NCBI RefSeq assembly: GCF_008929045.1
Contig: NZ_VFAH01000011.1
Span: 141,958 to 205,957, forward strand
Source: Noviherbaspirillum aerium
GTDB taxonomy: Bacteria; Pseudomonadota; Gammaproteobacteria; Burkholderiales; Burkholderiaceae_D
DNA length: 64,000 nt
Direction: 5' to 3'
A model generated the notes under the pieces. That model saw only the letters and a program-made list of their open reading frames with translations, did no database searches and was not told where the DNA came from. Below are positions 19,055-28,500 of this stretch, one piece after another. The first letter of the stretch is position 1, and every line of letters begins with the position of its first letter. A program made the translations under genes and the position numbers.

Positions 19055-19843
19055 TCAGGAAGCCTTCTTGGAAGCCTTCTTCGCAGGCGCCGGGGCTGGC
19101 GCGGCTTTCTTCGCCGCGGCTGCCTTTTCGCTGCGATAGATGCCCGCCCATGTCGGATGGCCGGCTTCGGAAGGCAGCAGTTCGAATTCGGGATCCTTGG
19201 CGAAGATCTGCTTGAATTCATTCTGGCATTGCCTGTTGCGTTGGGTAATGCAATAAATGAAGGCTGAATACTTGTGCGCGCGCAGTTCGTCATTCCGTGC
19301 CGGAAGGCCTGCCTTCAACGCTGCCTGCAGTGCGGCGAGCGATTCCCTGTAGCGTCCGGCGTCGTATTCCTTGATGCCCTCCGCCAGCTTCTGCTGCCCC
19401 GGCGTGGCATTGGCGCTGGTGCCGCGGCTCAATGCGAGCCGCTCTTCCATGGCGCCCTTGGTGGAGCGCCACACCGGCCCCCACTGCGGATGGTTGGCTT
19501 CGGCTACGGACAGGTCGAATTTAGGATCGGTCTTCAGCAACGCCTGGAATTGTTCGCGGCATTGAAGCTCCCGGCCATTCATGCAATGGATGAAGGCCAT
19601 GTGCTTGTAGGCGTTGGCCGTATCCTGCGCCGTCAGCTGGTTGCTTGCCAGTGCGGCGTTCAGTTCAATCAGCGCCGCGTCATGGCGATTTTCGCGATAG
19701 TCGCTCAAGCCTTGCTGATAACGCGACTGCGCTTCAGTCGAAGACAGTACGACAGCGTTGTTGCCGCCGGCCTGTTGAGAAAGCTGGGCGCAACCTGCCA
19801 CCGCGGCGGCCAGCAAAGCGACGGCAAACTTCATGCGAGACAT
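19055..19843 (-). CDS. Two-repeat, TPR-like lipoprotein with Lys/Ala-rich tail
   Basis: 262 residues from MSRMKF, chosen for GGAGCAAGAAG just upstream. A lipobox ends at Cys18 (AAAVAGCAQ). Two homologous repeats follow, near 40-130 and 135-235. Each has a TPR-like helix pair and ends similarly: FIHCMNGRELQCREQF / HPQWGPVWRS, and FIYCITQRNRQCQNEF / HPTWAGIYRS. The tail is rich in K, A and P. The pattern recalls TssQ-type lipoproteins associated with type VI secretion, but I am not certain. It follows a cyclase gene by 20 bases. Confidence 0.7.
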   Translation of the reverse strand: MSRMKFAVALLAAAVAGCAQLSQQAGGNNAVVLSSTEAQSRYQQGLSDYRENRHDAALIELNAALASNQLTAQDTANAYKHMAFIHCMNGRELQCREQFQALLKTDPKFDLSVAEANHPQWGPVWRSTKGAMEERLALSRGTSANATPGQQKLAEGIKEYDAGRYRESLAALQAALKAGLPARNDELRAHKYSAFIYCITQRNRQCQNEFKQIFAKDPEFELLPSEAGHPTWAGIYRSEKAAAAKKAAPAPAPAKKASKKAS

Positions 19844-19863
19844 CTTCTTGCTCCTATTTCTTT

Positions 19864-21126
19864 TCAAAACACGAACTGTACGGTGGTTTCCGCGCCGGAC
19901 TTCACTTCGATGGTTTCCTTGTACGGCGCGAAATCGCCGTTGCGCACCTCGATGCGATGCTTGCCCGGCGTGAGGCTGATGGATTTGATCGGAGGGCTGA
20001 TGCCGCGCTTGGCGCCGTCGACATAGATTTCGCCCCAGGGCTGGATCGCGAGATTGATCGTGCCCGGTTTCGGCGGCGGGGCCGCTTCGGCGGGACGGGG
20101 TGCCTTCTCCGGCTCGGGAGTGCTTGCGGCGGCTGCGGAGGTCGCCGGCGCCGGTGAAGATGCCGACGCCGGTATCGATGCGGCTGCCGCCGTCGCGGCG
20201 CGATTACCTTGCGCCTTGTCCGCCTCCGTGCTCGCCGCTACCGGTGCGGCGTCGGCTGTTGCCGCGGCTGCCGCTATTGCTGCAATGCCGTCCGACTCCT
20301 TCAGCTCTTTCGGCTCTTTCGGTGCGCTGGTCCACGACCACACAGCGCCAACCAGGGTCAGGGCGCCGACGCCGGCGGCAATCAGGCCGGTGCGCGACAA
20401 TTGCCCGCCTGCCGCCGGCTGCTGTTCGGATGCGGACTTGGCAGCGGCCTGCTTCCCGGGCGCGGGCGCAGTTTTCATGACAACGGTATCGGCCACGAAT
20501 TCCTGATGGCCGGTATTGCGCGCCCGGGAACGGTCGCGCAGCTTTTCCGCAAGGTTTTCATTATCCTTGACCGGTCCGAATCGATACACCTCGTGCTCGC
20601 GCACATGCTTGTCCTGGCGCGTGCCTTCATAGACGAACAGCTGGGTATAGTCCCGGGAAAACCGTGAAATGATGTCGTAATACGAGTGCGACACCATTAC
20701 CTGCCCGGGTTCGGAAAAACTCATCACCCGCTGCGCATCGTTGACGCCATCGCCGATCATATTGGTATGGCCATTGATGTCGCGCACGATTTTCAGCGGT
20801 CCGAGGTTAATGCCCATCCGTACAAAACCCGGTTCGCCGACACCCACGTTCATGGTCTCGATCGCATCGCGCAAGGACAGCGCCGCAAAGAGTGCATCTT
20901 CGGGATCGCCAAGGAAGGCAATGCCTGCGCCATCACCGGTATCGACCATGATGCGCTCATTCGGCGCAACATTTTGCACCGCATCGGCGAGCATCGCGTT
21001 GAAGATTTCCTTCATCTCCAGCTGGTCGGGAACGGTCCGCGTCGAATAGCCGACGATATCGATGAATAACACGCTGCCGATAAAGGTGCGGTTGAGTTGC
21101 TTCAACATGGAGCCTGCGTCATTCAT
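19864..21126 (-). CDS. Class III adenylate/guanylate cyclase with C-terminal PEGA domain
   Basis: 420 residues. The cyclase domain (about 15-180) keeps both metal aspartates (VLFIDIVGYS and DTGDGAGIAF) and the N-x-x-x-R pair in NDAQRVMSF, so it looks catalytically competent. A linker and one membrane helix near 238-260 follow, then an Ala/Pro-rich stretch and a PEGA domain near 350-418 (GEIYVDGAKRGISPP). The topology suggests an intracellular cyclase and an extracytoplasmic PEGA domain. Nucleotide preference cannot be decided. Likely co-transcribed with the lipoprotein. Confidence 0.85.
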   Translation of the reverse strand: MNDAGSMLKQLNRTFIGSVLFIDIVGYSTRTVPDQLEMKEIFNAMLADAVQNVAPNERIMVDTGDGAGIAFLGDPEDALFAALSLRDAIETMNVGVGEPGFVRMGINLGPLKIVRDINGHTNMIGDGVNDAQRVMSFSEPGQVMVSHSYYDIISRFSRDYTQLFVYEGTRQDKHVREHEVYRFGPVKDNENLAEKLRDRSRARNTGHQEFVADTVVMKTAPAPGKQAAAKSASEQQPAAGGQLSRTGLIAAGVGALTLVGAVWSWTSAPKEPKELKESDGIAAIAAAAATADAAPVAASTEADKAQGNRAATAAAASIPASASSPAPATSAAAASTPEPEKAPRPAEAAPPPKPGTINLAIQPWGEIYVDGAKRGISPPIKSISLTPGKHRIEVRNGDFAPYKETIEVKSGAETTVQFVF

Positions 21127-21280
21127 ACCTGCCTCGGAATTGCCTTAAAGAAACGTATATGGACGCAATTCTACCCTTTTACCGGCGTTTACAAACGGCA
21201 ACATGGACTCGCTGTAATGAAAGCGGCGTTTTTGCATCAAGCGCTGAGACCACCACATCCAAGCGGGATCGTCCCCTTTG

Positions 21281-22210
21281 TTATTTGACAGGCAAGCCGG
21301 AATCGAGAAGCGATTTCAGCGGAACACGCCCGGTCTGCACGAGAGGTGCGGCACGGTCGCAGTGTGCAAGCTGATCGTCGAAAAAGATGTGCGGCTTGAA
21401 CGCGGCAAGCACTTCCGACTTGGCAACGCCACCCATGAAAAACGTTTCATCAATGGCGACATCCCAGGCGCGCAATGTGCGGATGACCCTTTCATGCGCA
21501 GGCGAGGATCGTGCGGTGACGAGCGCCGTGCGGATCGGCCCGGAACGGCCGTCGGTCGATTTGAAATTGTTCTGTATGTAGGACAGCGCCTTCAGCAGCC
21601 GTGCGAACGGGCCTTCCGGCAAGGGCTTGAGCGCGTTTTCCCGTTCATGGCTTTCGAACGCTTCAATGCCTTGCTCCTGATAGATCCTTTCCGATTCGTC
21701 GGAAAAGATTACCGCATCGCCGTCGAAGGCAATGCGGATCTGGTCGACTTCCTCGAAGCTGCCCTCCGGTTTCTGGTAGAGCAGGGCGGATGCCACGCCG
21801 GAGTTGATCGCGGCCTGCACATCGTCTTCATGCAGGGACAGGAACAGGCTGACATTGAAGGCGCGCAGGTATGGCGCGAGCGAGGCGCCGCCGGACAGGA
21901 CCGCGCGCGTGATGTCGAGATCGTAATGGCGGATCGAATTGAAGATCCGCATGGAGGTCTCCGAGGAATTGCGCGACATGATGACGACCTCGACGAAGCG
22001 CTGGTTATGAACCAGCACATTCAACCGCAGCAGCGCGCGTACCAGCGCAAAGCCCGCACCAAGCTTCAGGATCTCGTTCTCATGTTCAATCTGATGCCTG
22101 CGGTAGGCATCAAGCCCTTGCGTGCGAAAGATCGCTTCCTCGGCTTCCAGGTCAAACAGGGCGCGGGAGGAAATGCCGACGACGAGCAGGTTATCAAGCG
22201 AAAAAGGCAT
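21281..22210 (-). CDS. 5'-nucleotidase (cytosolic NT5C1-like family)
   Basis: 309 residues from MPFSLDNLLVVGISSRALFD; a longer frame upstream has no support. The run LVVGISSRALFDLE, the substrate segment VVIMSRNSSETSMRIFNS, and IRIAFDGDAVIFSDESE (the DxD motor) match the bacterial members of the 5-nucleotidase family PF06189. It should remove phosphate from nucleoside monophosphates in the cytoplasm. Confidence 0.87.
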   Translation of the reverse strand: MPFSLDNLLVVGISSRALFDLEAEEAIFRTQGLDAYRRHQIEHENEILKLGAGFALVRALLRLNVLVHNQRFVEVVIMSRNSSETSMRIFNSIRHYDLDITRAVLSGGASLAPYLRAFNVSLFLSLHEDDVQAAINSGVASALLYQKPEGSFEEVDQIRIAFDGDAVIFSDESERIYQEQGIEAFESHERENALKPLPEGPFARLLKALSYIQNNFKSTDGRSGPIRTALVTARSSPAHERVIRTLRAWDVAIDETFFMGGVAKSEVLAAFKPHIFFDDQLAHCDRAAPLVQTGRVPLKSLLDSGLPVK

Positions 22211-22302
22211 GGCGATCCCGGTCGGTGTGAATGGGCAGGCAATGAGCCGCAGAGACTGTCCGGTGTCGCGTTCCGCATACCGGAGGAAGACGTCGCATAA
22301 AT

Positions 22303-22328
22303 GAAAAACGCACCTCGTAGGGTGCGTT
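22303..22328 (-). terminator. Terminator after tRNA-Leu
   Basis: On the minus strand, ACGCACC / GGTGCGT form a stem with a short loop, followed by TTTTC. It lies 27 bases beyond the tRNA 3' end. Confidence 0.75.
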
Positions 22329-22354
22329 GTCAATTAACTTCTGCTCTTTGTTTT

Positions 22355-22439
22355 TGGTGCCCGGGGTCGGAATCGAACCGACACTCCTTGCGGAACCGGA
22401 TTTTGAGTCCGGCGCGTCTACCAATTTCACCACCCGGGC
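22355..22439 (-). tRNA. tRNA-Leu (anticodon CAA)
   Basis: The minus strand folds as an 85-nt class II tRNA. The acceptor stem pairs GCCCGGG with CCCGGGC, the anticodon loop CTCAAAA gives CAA, the variable arm is long as in leucine tRNAs, and the T-arm carries GGTTCGATTCC. The terminal CCA is encoded. Confidence 0.96.
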
Positions 22440-22630
22440 AATACCTGAACGGACAATCCTATTGCTGTCCGCATGAATCCAGCGATGCATCTTGCGAAGT
22501 GCAACGCGCCGGGTATTATCTCCGATTTGCAGCAATCGAGCAACACATGCGGGGATCGTCTGCATTGTCATACCGGAATTGAAAGGCGTATCATCGCCTA
22601 CTTCCTGCAATCCAATTCGCTACAACAATA

Positions 22631-24586
22631 ATGAAGTCCGCCAAAATCCGCGAGATCGTTCTCGGCAAAGCGCTTGATCCGATGAAGTCCGAGACGCGGC
22701 ATTCCCTTGCGCTTGTCGCATTTCTGGCTTGGGTCGGACTCGGCGCCGACGGCTTGTCGTCGTCGGCGTATGGCCCGGAGGAAACTTTCCGGGCGCTGGG
22801 CGAGCACAGCCATCTCGGCCTGTACATGGCCATCGCTACAGCGATCACCGTCTTCATCATCGCGCTCGCCTATAACCAGGTGATCGAACTCTTTCCCACC
22901 GGCGGTGGCGGATATCGTGTCGCATCCATTCTCGTCGGTCCCTACATGGGCCTGATTGCGGGATGTGCGCTGATACTCGATTACGTCCTGACGATCGCCA
23001 TCTCCGTGGCGGCGGGCGTGGAAGCTTTGGCATCGCTGCTTCCTCTTGGTTTTCATGCCTACAAGCTGCCGGCCGAAGCCTTCTTCATCGGCCTGCTGAT
23101 CATTCTCAACCTGCGCGGCATGAAGGAAGCCATCCGCATTTTGCTGCCGATCTTTCTCGGTTTCGTCGTCACGCATTTTGCGCTGATCGTGTACGGCATC
23201 TTTGCTCATGCCTCCTACCTGCCCGATCTCATTCCCAGCACTCTCTCGGAAACCACTTCGCTGGCGAGCGATATCGGCTGGATCGGCGTTGCGGGCATGC
23301 TGCTGCTTGCCTATTCCCATGGCGGAGGCACCTACACCGGACTGGAAGCGGTGTCCAACAACGTAAACATTCTTGCCGAGCCCCGCGTCCACACCGGCAA
23401 GATGACCATGATCTACATGGCACTGTCCCTGGCGTTCACCGCCAGCGGCATCATCCTGCTGTACCTGCTATGGGATGCAAAACCGGTCGCCGGACAGACC
23501 CTCAATGCATCCACCTTCCGCGCCATCATTGAAAGCTTCGGCATGGGCGCATGGGCCAACCAGATCATGCTGACGATCGTGCTGGCCTTTGAAGCCGGCC
23601 TGCTTTTCGTTGCCGCCAATACCGGTTTCCTCGGCGGTCCGTCGGTGCTGTCCAACATGGCCGCCGATTCCTGGGTGCCGCATAAATTCCGCTATCTTTC
23701 CACGCGCCTGGTCACGCAGAACGGCATTCTCGTGATGGGCATCGCAGCGCTTGCCATCCTGCTCTGGACCGGCGGCAGCGTGACCCTGCTGGTGGTCCTG
23801 TATTCGGTCTCGGTATTCCTGACCTTTGCCGTCTCGCTGTTCGGTCTTTGCCTTTACTGGTGGCGCCACCGCAACGAGAAGGCCTGGATGCGGCGCCTGT
23901 TCCTGTCGCTGCTCGGCTTCATTATCTGCGCCAGCATCCTGGGCGTGCTGCTGATCGAGAGATTCACCGAAGGCGCCTGGGCCGCCGTGCTCATCATCGC
24001 CGCCATTGCGGCGCTGTGCATTTATATCCGCAATCATTACCGCGACACCAAGAACGCGATCCATTCGGTGGACCAGGTCTTTGCCAACCAGCCCTTCGGC
24101 TCGCATGCCGGTGTCATCGACCCCGATCCCGACAACCAGACCGCCGTCTTCATCGTCGGTTCGTCGCGCGGCGGCGGCCTGCATGCCTTGCTGTGGGTGC
24201 AGCGCATGTTCCCCGGCCATTTCAAAAACTTCATTTTCGTCAATGCCCGTACCGTCGATGCGCATGCCTACGGCGGCGAAGGTGCGGTGGAGCAGATGCG
24301 TGCCGAAGCCAATGCGACGCTGAAATTCTTCGTCGACTTCTGCCACAGCCACGGCATGGCTTCCGCCGCTTATCTCGGCTTCGGCACCGACGTGGTCGAT
24401 GAGGTGACCAAGCTGTGCGAAACCATCAGCACCGATTATCCCAATTCGATCTTCTTCACCAGCAAACTCATCTTCGAGCATGACAACTGGTTCACCCGCC
24501 TGCTGCACAATCAGGCGGCACTGGCCATCCAGCGCAGGCTGCATTTCGAGAGTCTGCAGATGGTGATTCTGCCGATGAAGGTCTGA
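22631..24586 (+). CDS. APC-superfamily permease with cytosolic C-terminal domain
   Basis: 651 residues with about 12 membrane helices in the first 450. The N-terminal part has the APC substrate-loop patterns GADGLSSSAYGPEE and LFPTGGGGYRVAS. From about 490 a soluble domain follows (AVFIVGSSRGGGLHALLWV to the end) with an alternating strand/helix pattern. The layout recalls KimA-type potassium or amino acid transporters with a regulatory C-domain, but the substrate is not determined. Convergent with the DUF3072 gene. Confidence 0.82.
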   Translation: MKSAKIREIVLGKALDPMKSETRHSLALVAFLAWVGLGADGLSSSAYGPEETFRALGEHSHLGLYMAIATAITVFIIALAYNQVIELFPTGGGGYRVASILVGPYMGLIAGCALILDYVLTIAISVAAGVEALASLLPLGFHAYKLPAEAFFIGLLIILNLRGMKEAIRILLPIFLGFVVTHFALIVYGIFAHASYLPDLIPSTLSETTSLASDIGWIGVAGMLLLAYSHGGGTYTGLEAVSNNVNILAEPRVHTGKMTMIYMALSLAFTASGIILLYLLWDAKPVAGQTLNASTFRAIIESFGMGAWANQIMLTIVLAFEAGLLFVAANTGFLGGPSVLSNMAADSWVPHKFRYLSTRLVTQNGILVMGIAALAILLWTGGSVTLLVVLYSVSVFLTFAVSLFGLCLYWWRHRNEKAWMRRLFLSLLGFIICASILGVLLIERFTEGAWAAVLIIAAIAALCIYIRNHYRDTKNAIHSVDQVFANQPFGSHAGVIDPDPDNQTAVFIVGSSRGGGLHALLWVQRMFPGHFKNFIFVNARTVDAHAYGGEGAVEQMRAEANATLKFFVDFCHSHGMASAAYLGFGTDVVDEVTKLCETISTDYPNSIFFTSKLIFEHDNWFTRLLHNQAALAIQRRLHFESLQMVILPMKV

Positions 24587-24638
24587 CCGAACATTCTTTT
24601 CATGCACTGCAGCTGCAAGGATCATGCAGCATGCAAGC

Positions 24639-24678
24639 AAAACGCCATGTCCCGAAAATGCTTGAGACATGGCGTTTT
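24639..24678. terminator. Bidirectional terminator between permease and DUF3072 gene
   Basis: AAAACGCCATGTC and GACATGGCGTTTT form a 13-bp stem around a 14-base loop, with T-rich sequence after it on the plus strand. Confidence 0.8.
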
Positions 24679-24694
24679 CATTTTCAGCCAGCGA

Positions 24695-24937
24695 TTATTT
24701 GCGCTGGCTACCGTGCTGGTCTTCCAGTCCGCGGCCTGTCCTGTGCTGCAACTCATCGATGCGCTCAGACGCTTCGGCCTTGGTAAGGTCTTCATCGACG
24801 GGTTCCTTGGCTTGTTCCGCCAGGGTCTTCAGATAGGATTTCTGCGCACCTGTCATTGGTTCGTCTCCCGTGGTCCAATCCTTGGGATCCTTGACCATGT
24901 TGCTGCCTTGAGCGTTGTCCTGGGTCTGCTTGTCCAT
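24695..24937 (-). CDS. DUF3072 small hydrophilic protein
   Basis: An 80-residue, highly charged protein containing WTTGDEPMTGAQKSYLKTL and LTKAEASERIDELQ, the signature of DUF3072. An AGGAG site lies 6 bases before the ATG. Function is unknown. A LexA-type box lies about 95 bases upstream of the start codon, so DNA-damage control is possible. Confidence 0.87.
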   Translation of the reverse strand: MDKQTQDNAQGSNMVKDPKDWTTGDEPMTGAQKSYLKTLAEQAKEPVDEDLTKAEASERIDELQHRTGRGLEDQHGSQRK

Positions 24938-25032
24938 TGCTTTCTCCTGTTAAAGACATCATCCGGAAGGATGCGACCTCGTTGCGTCAGGATGACATGC
25001 CAAACGGCCAACGAAGATCTGTCTTGTAAAGA

Positions 25033-25048
25033 CTGTATAAAAATACAG
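25033..25048. promoter_or_regulatory. Candidate LexA (SOS) box
   Basis: CTGTATAAAAATACAG fits CTGT-N8-ACAG exactly and nearly matches the E. coli consensus, including the outer TA on one side. Nearest downstream gene on the minus strand is DUF3072; on the plus strand it is the micro-protein at 25331. Confidence 0.65.
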
Positions 25049-25273
25049 TAGTTCACGGCGTGGAGCGATTTCGAAATAGTTTATTTCTATAGATAAAGCA
25101 AATACGAAAGCGATTTGATATTCGCACGCTGGTGAAGAACAAACCTGCACGGCGCGCCGGGAAAAAGCCGTTCATCGAAATCAGGCACGTCGCCAATTCA
25201 CGCCGAGCCACACCGACGCGCCTCGCGCGGTGCGAAAAAACAATCGCCGGGGCCGCATGCGAGTTCAACACCC

Positions 25274-25279
25274 TATAAT
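25274..25279 (+). promoter_or_regulatory. Consensus -10 box upstream of the micro-protein gene
   Basis: A perfect TATAAT lies 51 bases before the ATG at 25331. The -35 region 17 bases upstream is poor, so the promoter assignment is tentative. Confidence 0.5.
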
Positions 25280-25330
25280 GTGGCCCGAAATGCAGGTTTG
25301 CCCGTTTGAAACACCAATAAGGAAAGCATC

Positions 25331-25474
25331 ATGAAACAGCAAGGCTGGACCATCATCCAGACAATGATCGTCCTGCTGATCGCAGGCTTGGCCGGCGCCT
25401 ATGCGGTCAGCTATCTGATCGACAAGCGATGCGAAGCGGACCCCTCGCGCTCCGTCTGCAGCGGACGGCGCTGA
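25331..25474 (+). CDS. 47-residue membrane micro-protein with prepilin-like N-terminus
   Basis: The reading frame encodes MKQQGWTIIQTMIVLLIAGL followed by a short polar tail with Cys34 and Cys43. AAGGAAA sits about 6 bases before the ATG and a TATAAT box lies upstream. The start resembles type IV prepilins (K-x-x-G, then aromatic-T-hydrophobic and a long hydrophobic helix), but the conserved Glu5 of mature pilins is Gln here. The tail is far too short for a pilin. Function unknown; a membrane peptide is the safest call. Confidence 0.65.
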   Translation: MKQQGWTIIQTMIVLLIAGLAGAYAVSYLIDKRCEADPSRSVCSGRR

Positions 25475-25503
25475 ACGGCGTGCAGGCGGAAACCGCACGC
25501 CGT
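25475..25503. terminator. Stem-loop between micro-protein and RND genes
   Basis: ACGGCGTGC and GCACGCCGT form a perfect 9-bp stem directly after the micro-protein stop codon. No T-tract follows on either strand, so intrinsic termination is doubtful. Confidence 0.4.
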
Positions 25504-25519
25504 CAACCGCATACCCGCT

Positions 25520-28500
25520 TCATTCTTCCTGCGTCACTTCCTGGCGGACGGTCACGGGACGACTGCTACCGTCGGCATGCTTCTTCTCCCTGCCGAAAAG
25601 GCGCTTGAGCAGATGCTCAAGATCGTCGATGTAGGTGTAAACCGCCGGCACCACCAGCAAGCTCAGCAGAGTGGAGGTAATCAAGCCTCCGATCACCGCA
25701 GTGGCCATCGGTGAGCGGAAGCTGGGATCGGCGCCCCATCCCATGGCCAGCGGCAGCATGCCCGCCCCCATGGCGATGGTGGTCATCACGATGGGCCGGC
25801 TGCGCTTGTGGCAGGCATCAACCAGCGCGTCGAAACGGCTCATGCCGGCCTGGCGCGCCAGAATCGCATAGTCCACCAGCAGGATCGAGTTTTTTGTGAC
25901 GATGCCCATCAGCATGATGAGGCCGATCATCGACGGCATGGAGAGCGCCTTGCCGGTCAGCAGAAGCGCGAAGAAGGCGCCGCCGATCGACAGCGGCAGG
26001 GCCGCCAGGATGGTGACGGGCTGCATGAAATCCTTGAACAGCAGCACCAGCACGCCGTAGATGCACAGCACGCCGATCAGCATGGCAATGCCGAAGCTGG
26101 CGAACAAGGCTTGCATTTCCTGGGCATCGCCGAGTTCGGCGATCTTCACCGAGGGCGGCAGGTTTTTCATCGACGGCAGGGCGCGCGCTTCCGCATTGAG
26201 TTCGCCGAGCGCGCGGCCGCCGAGCTCCACTTCCAGGATCACGTTGCGGCTGCGGTTGAGGCGGTCGATCTGCGCCGGGCCGCTGTCGATGCCGACATCG
26301 GCGACATTGTCGAGCATGACCGGCCCCTGCCGGCCGGGAACGGTCAGCCGTTCGATGGCGGAAAGATCCGCGCGCACCGTGTCCGGCAGCTTCACCCGGA
26401 TCGGCACCTGGCGCTCGGACAGGTTGAGCTTGGGCAGCGCGATGTCATAGTCGCCGGCCGTAGCCACCCGCACGGTTTCACCGATGCTTGCCGCGGTCAC
26501 GCCCATGTCGGCCGCCCTAGCGAAATCCGGCCGCACGATGATTTCCGGCCTCACCAGCGAAGCGCTTGAACTGACGTTGCCGATGCCCTTCAAGGTGCGC
26601 AGTTCACGTTCCACCTTCTGCGCCGACTGCACGAGCGCCAACGGATCTTCGCTGCGCAGCACCAGCTGCATCTTCACGCCGGTGTCGGGCGGACCCACGT
26701 TGAAGCGCGCGCCGGGGATGTCGGCAAGACGTTGCCGCAGCTGTCTTTCGATCTCTTGCAGCGATTCGTCGCGCTCGGTTCGATGAGTGGTGGTCAGCGT
26801 CAGCACCGCGCGGCGCGCTTCGGCGGTGGCGCCGGGCGCGAAGGCATCGCCGCTGGAACCGCCGCCGATCGAACTGAATACGCTTTCTATGCCGCCGACC
26901 TGCATTGCCGCCAGTCTGGCCTGCTCGGCGACCAGACGCGTCTCGGCAAGCGCGCTGCCGGGCGGCAGTTCGATGTTGATCTGCGTCTGGCTGCGGTCCG
27001 CCGGCGGCACGAAGCCGGTCGGCAGCAGCGGCACCAGCGCCAGCGATGCAAAGAAGAACACGCCGGAGGCGATGGACGTGAACAGCCTGTGGCGCAGACA
27101 CCATTGCATGACGGCGAGATACTTGCGCATGATCCAGCCGTCCTTCTGTTCAACCTGTTTGGCCGGCTTGAGCAGGTAGGCCGCCATCATGGGCGTGAGC
27201 AATCGGGCGACGACCAGCGAGGCAAGAATGGCGATCACCGCCGTCCAGCCGAACTGCTTGAAGAACAATCCCGGGATGCCGCCCATGAACGCCGTCGGCA
27301 GGAACACCGCGACCAGCGCGAAGGTGGTGGCAATCACCGCCATGCCGATCTCGTCGGCGGCTTCCATGGCCGCCTGCATCGGCGTCTTGCCCATGTGCAG
27401 ATGGCGGGCGATGTTTTCGATTTCCACGATGGCGTCGTCGACCAGCACGCCGACCACCAGCGCCAGCGCCAGCAGTGTCACGGTATTGAGCGTGTAGCCG
27501 AAGTAGGACAGGCCGAGGAAGGTGGGGATGACGGAGAGGGGCAGGGCGGCAGCGGCCACCAGCGTCGCGCGCCAGTCGCGCAGAAACCACCACACCACCA
27601 GGATCGCCAGCAGCGCGCCTTCATAGAGCAGGTGCATCGAGCCTTCGAAGTTTTCCTCCACCGGGCGGGCATTGTCGATGACCTGCTTGATCGACATGTT
27701 GGGATGAGCCTGCTGCAGCTCGGCGATGGCGGCCTGCGCATTGCGGGCCACCGTCAGTTCGCTGGCGCCCTTGGTGCGGAATATCTCGAAGGCCACCACC
27801 TTGCGCCCGTCCTGCGTGGCTTCGGAACGCTGTTCGGCGACGGTGTCGGTGACCGTGCCGACTTCGCTCAGCCGCACATGACGGCCATCGGCCAGCGGAA
27901 TTTCCATCGCCCCCAGTTCCTGCGCGGTCTTGACGGTGGCAATGGTGCGCACCGCCTGTTCGGCACCGCCGACATCGCCGCGTCCGCCCGGCGCTTCCTG
28001 CTGCACCAGCCGGATCTGGCGCGAGACATCCACCGCCGAAACGCCGAGCGCGCTCATGCGGCCCGGATCGAGTTCGATGCGGATTTCCCGGGTGACGCCG
28101 CCGATGCGCTTGACCGCGCCGACGCCCGGCACCGAGAGCACGCGCTTTGTCACGGCATTGTCGACGAACCAGCTCAGCTCCTGCATGTCGAGCTGGCTGC
28201 TGGAGCCGGGTGTGGCATTGACGACAAAGGTCGATATCGCCCGGCCGGAGGTTGGATTCTTGGCGATGGTCGGATCACGCAGTTCGCTCGGCAGGTCTGC
28301 CCGCACGCGCGCCACCGCATCGCGCACGTCATTGACCGCATCCGAGATCTGCTTTTCCAGGATGAATTCGACAGTCAGCTGCACTTCGCCGTCGAGCACC
28401 TTGGTATAGATGTTCTTGATGCCTTGAACCGACGCCACCGAATCCTCGATCTTGCGCGCCACCTCGGTCTCGAGCTGGGCGGGAGCCGCGCCGGGCAGCG

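Larger units (their letters stand above)
24938..25330. other. Intergenic region: LexA-type box, short palindrome, one good -10 box
   Basis: This 393-base stretch has no supported gene. It holds the LexA-type box (25033-25048), a GAAATA-GTT-TATTTC palindrome (25073-25087), and a TATAAT (25274-25279) in front of the small gene at 25331. Confidence 0.6.

Noticed and set aside
20050..20320. Repetitive GC-rich stretch with frames on several strands
   Set aside because: It encodes the Ala/Pro-rich linker of the cyclase; no separate gene is needed.
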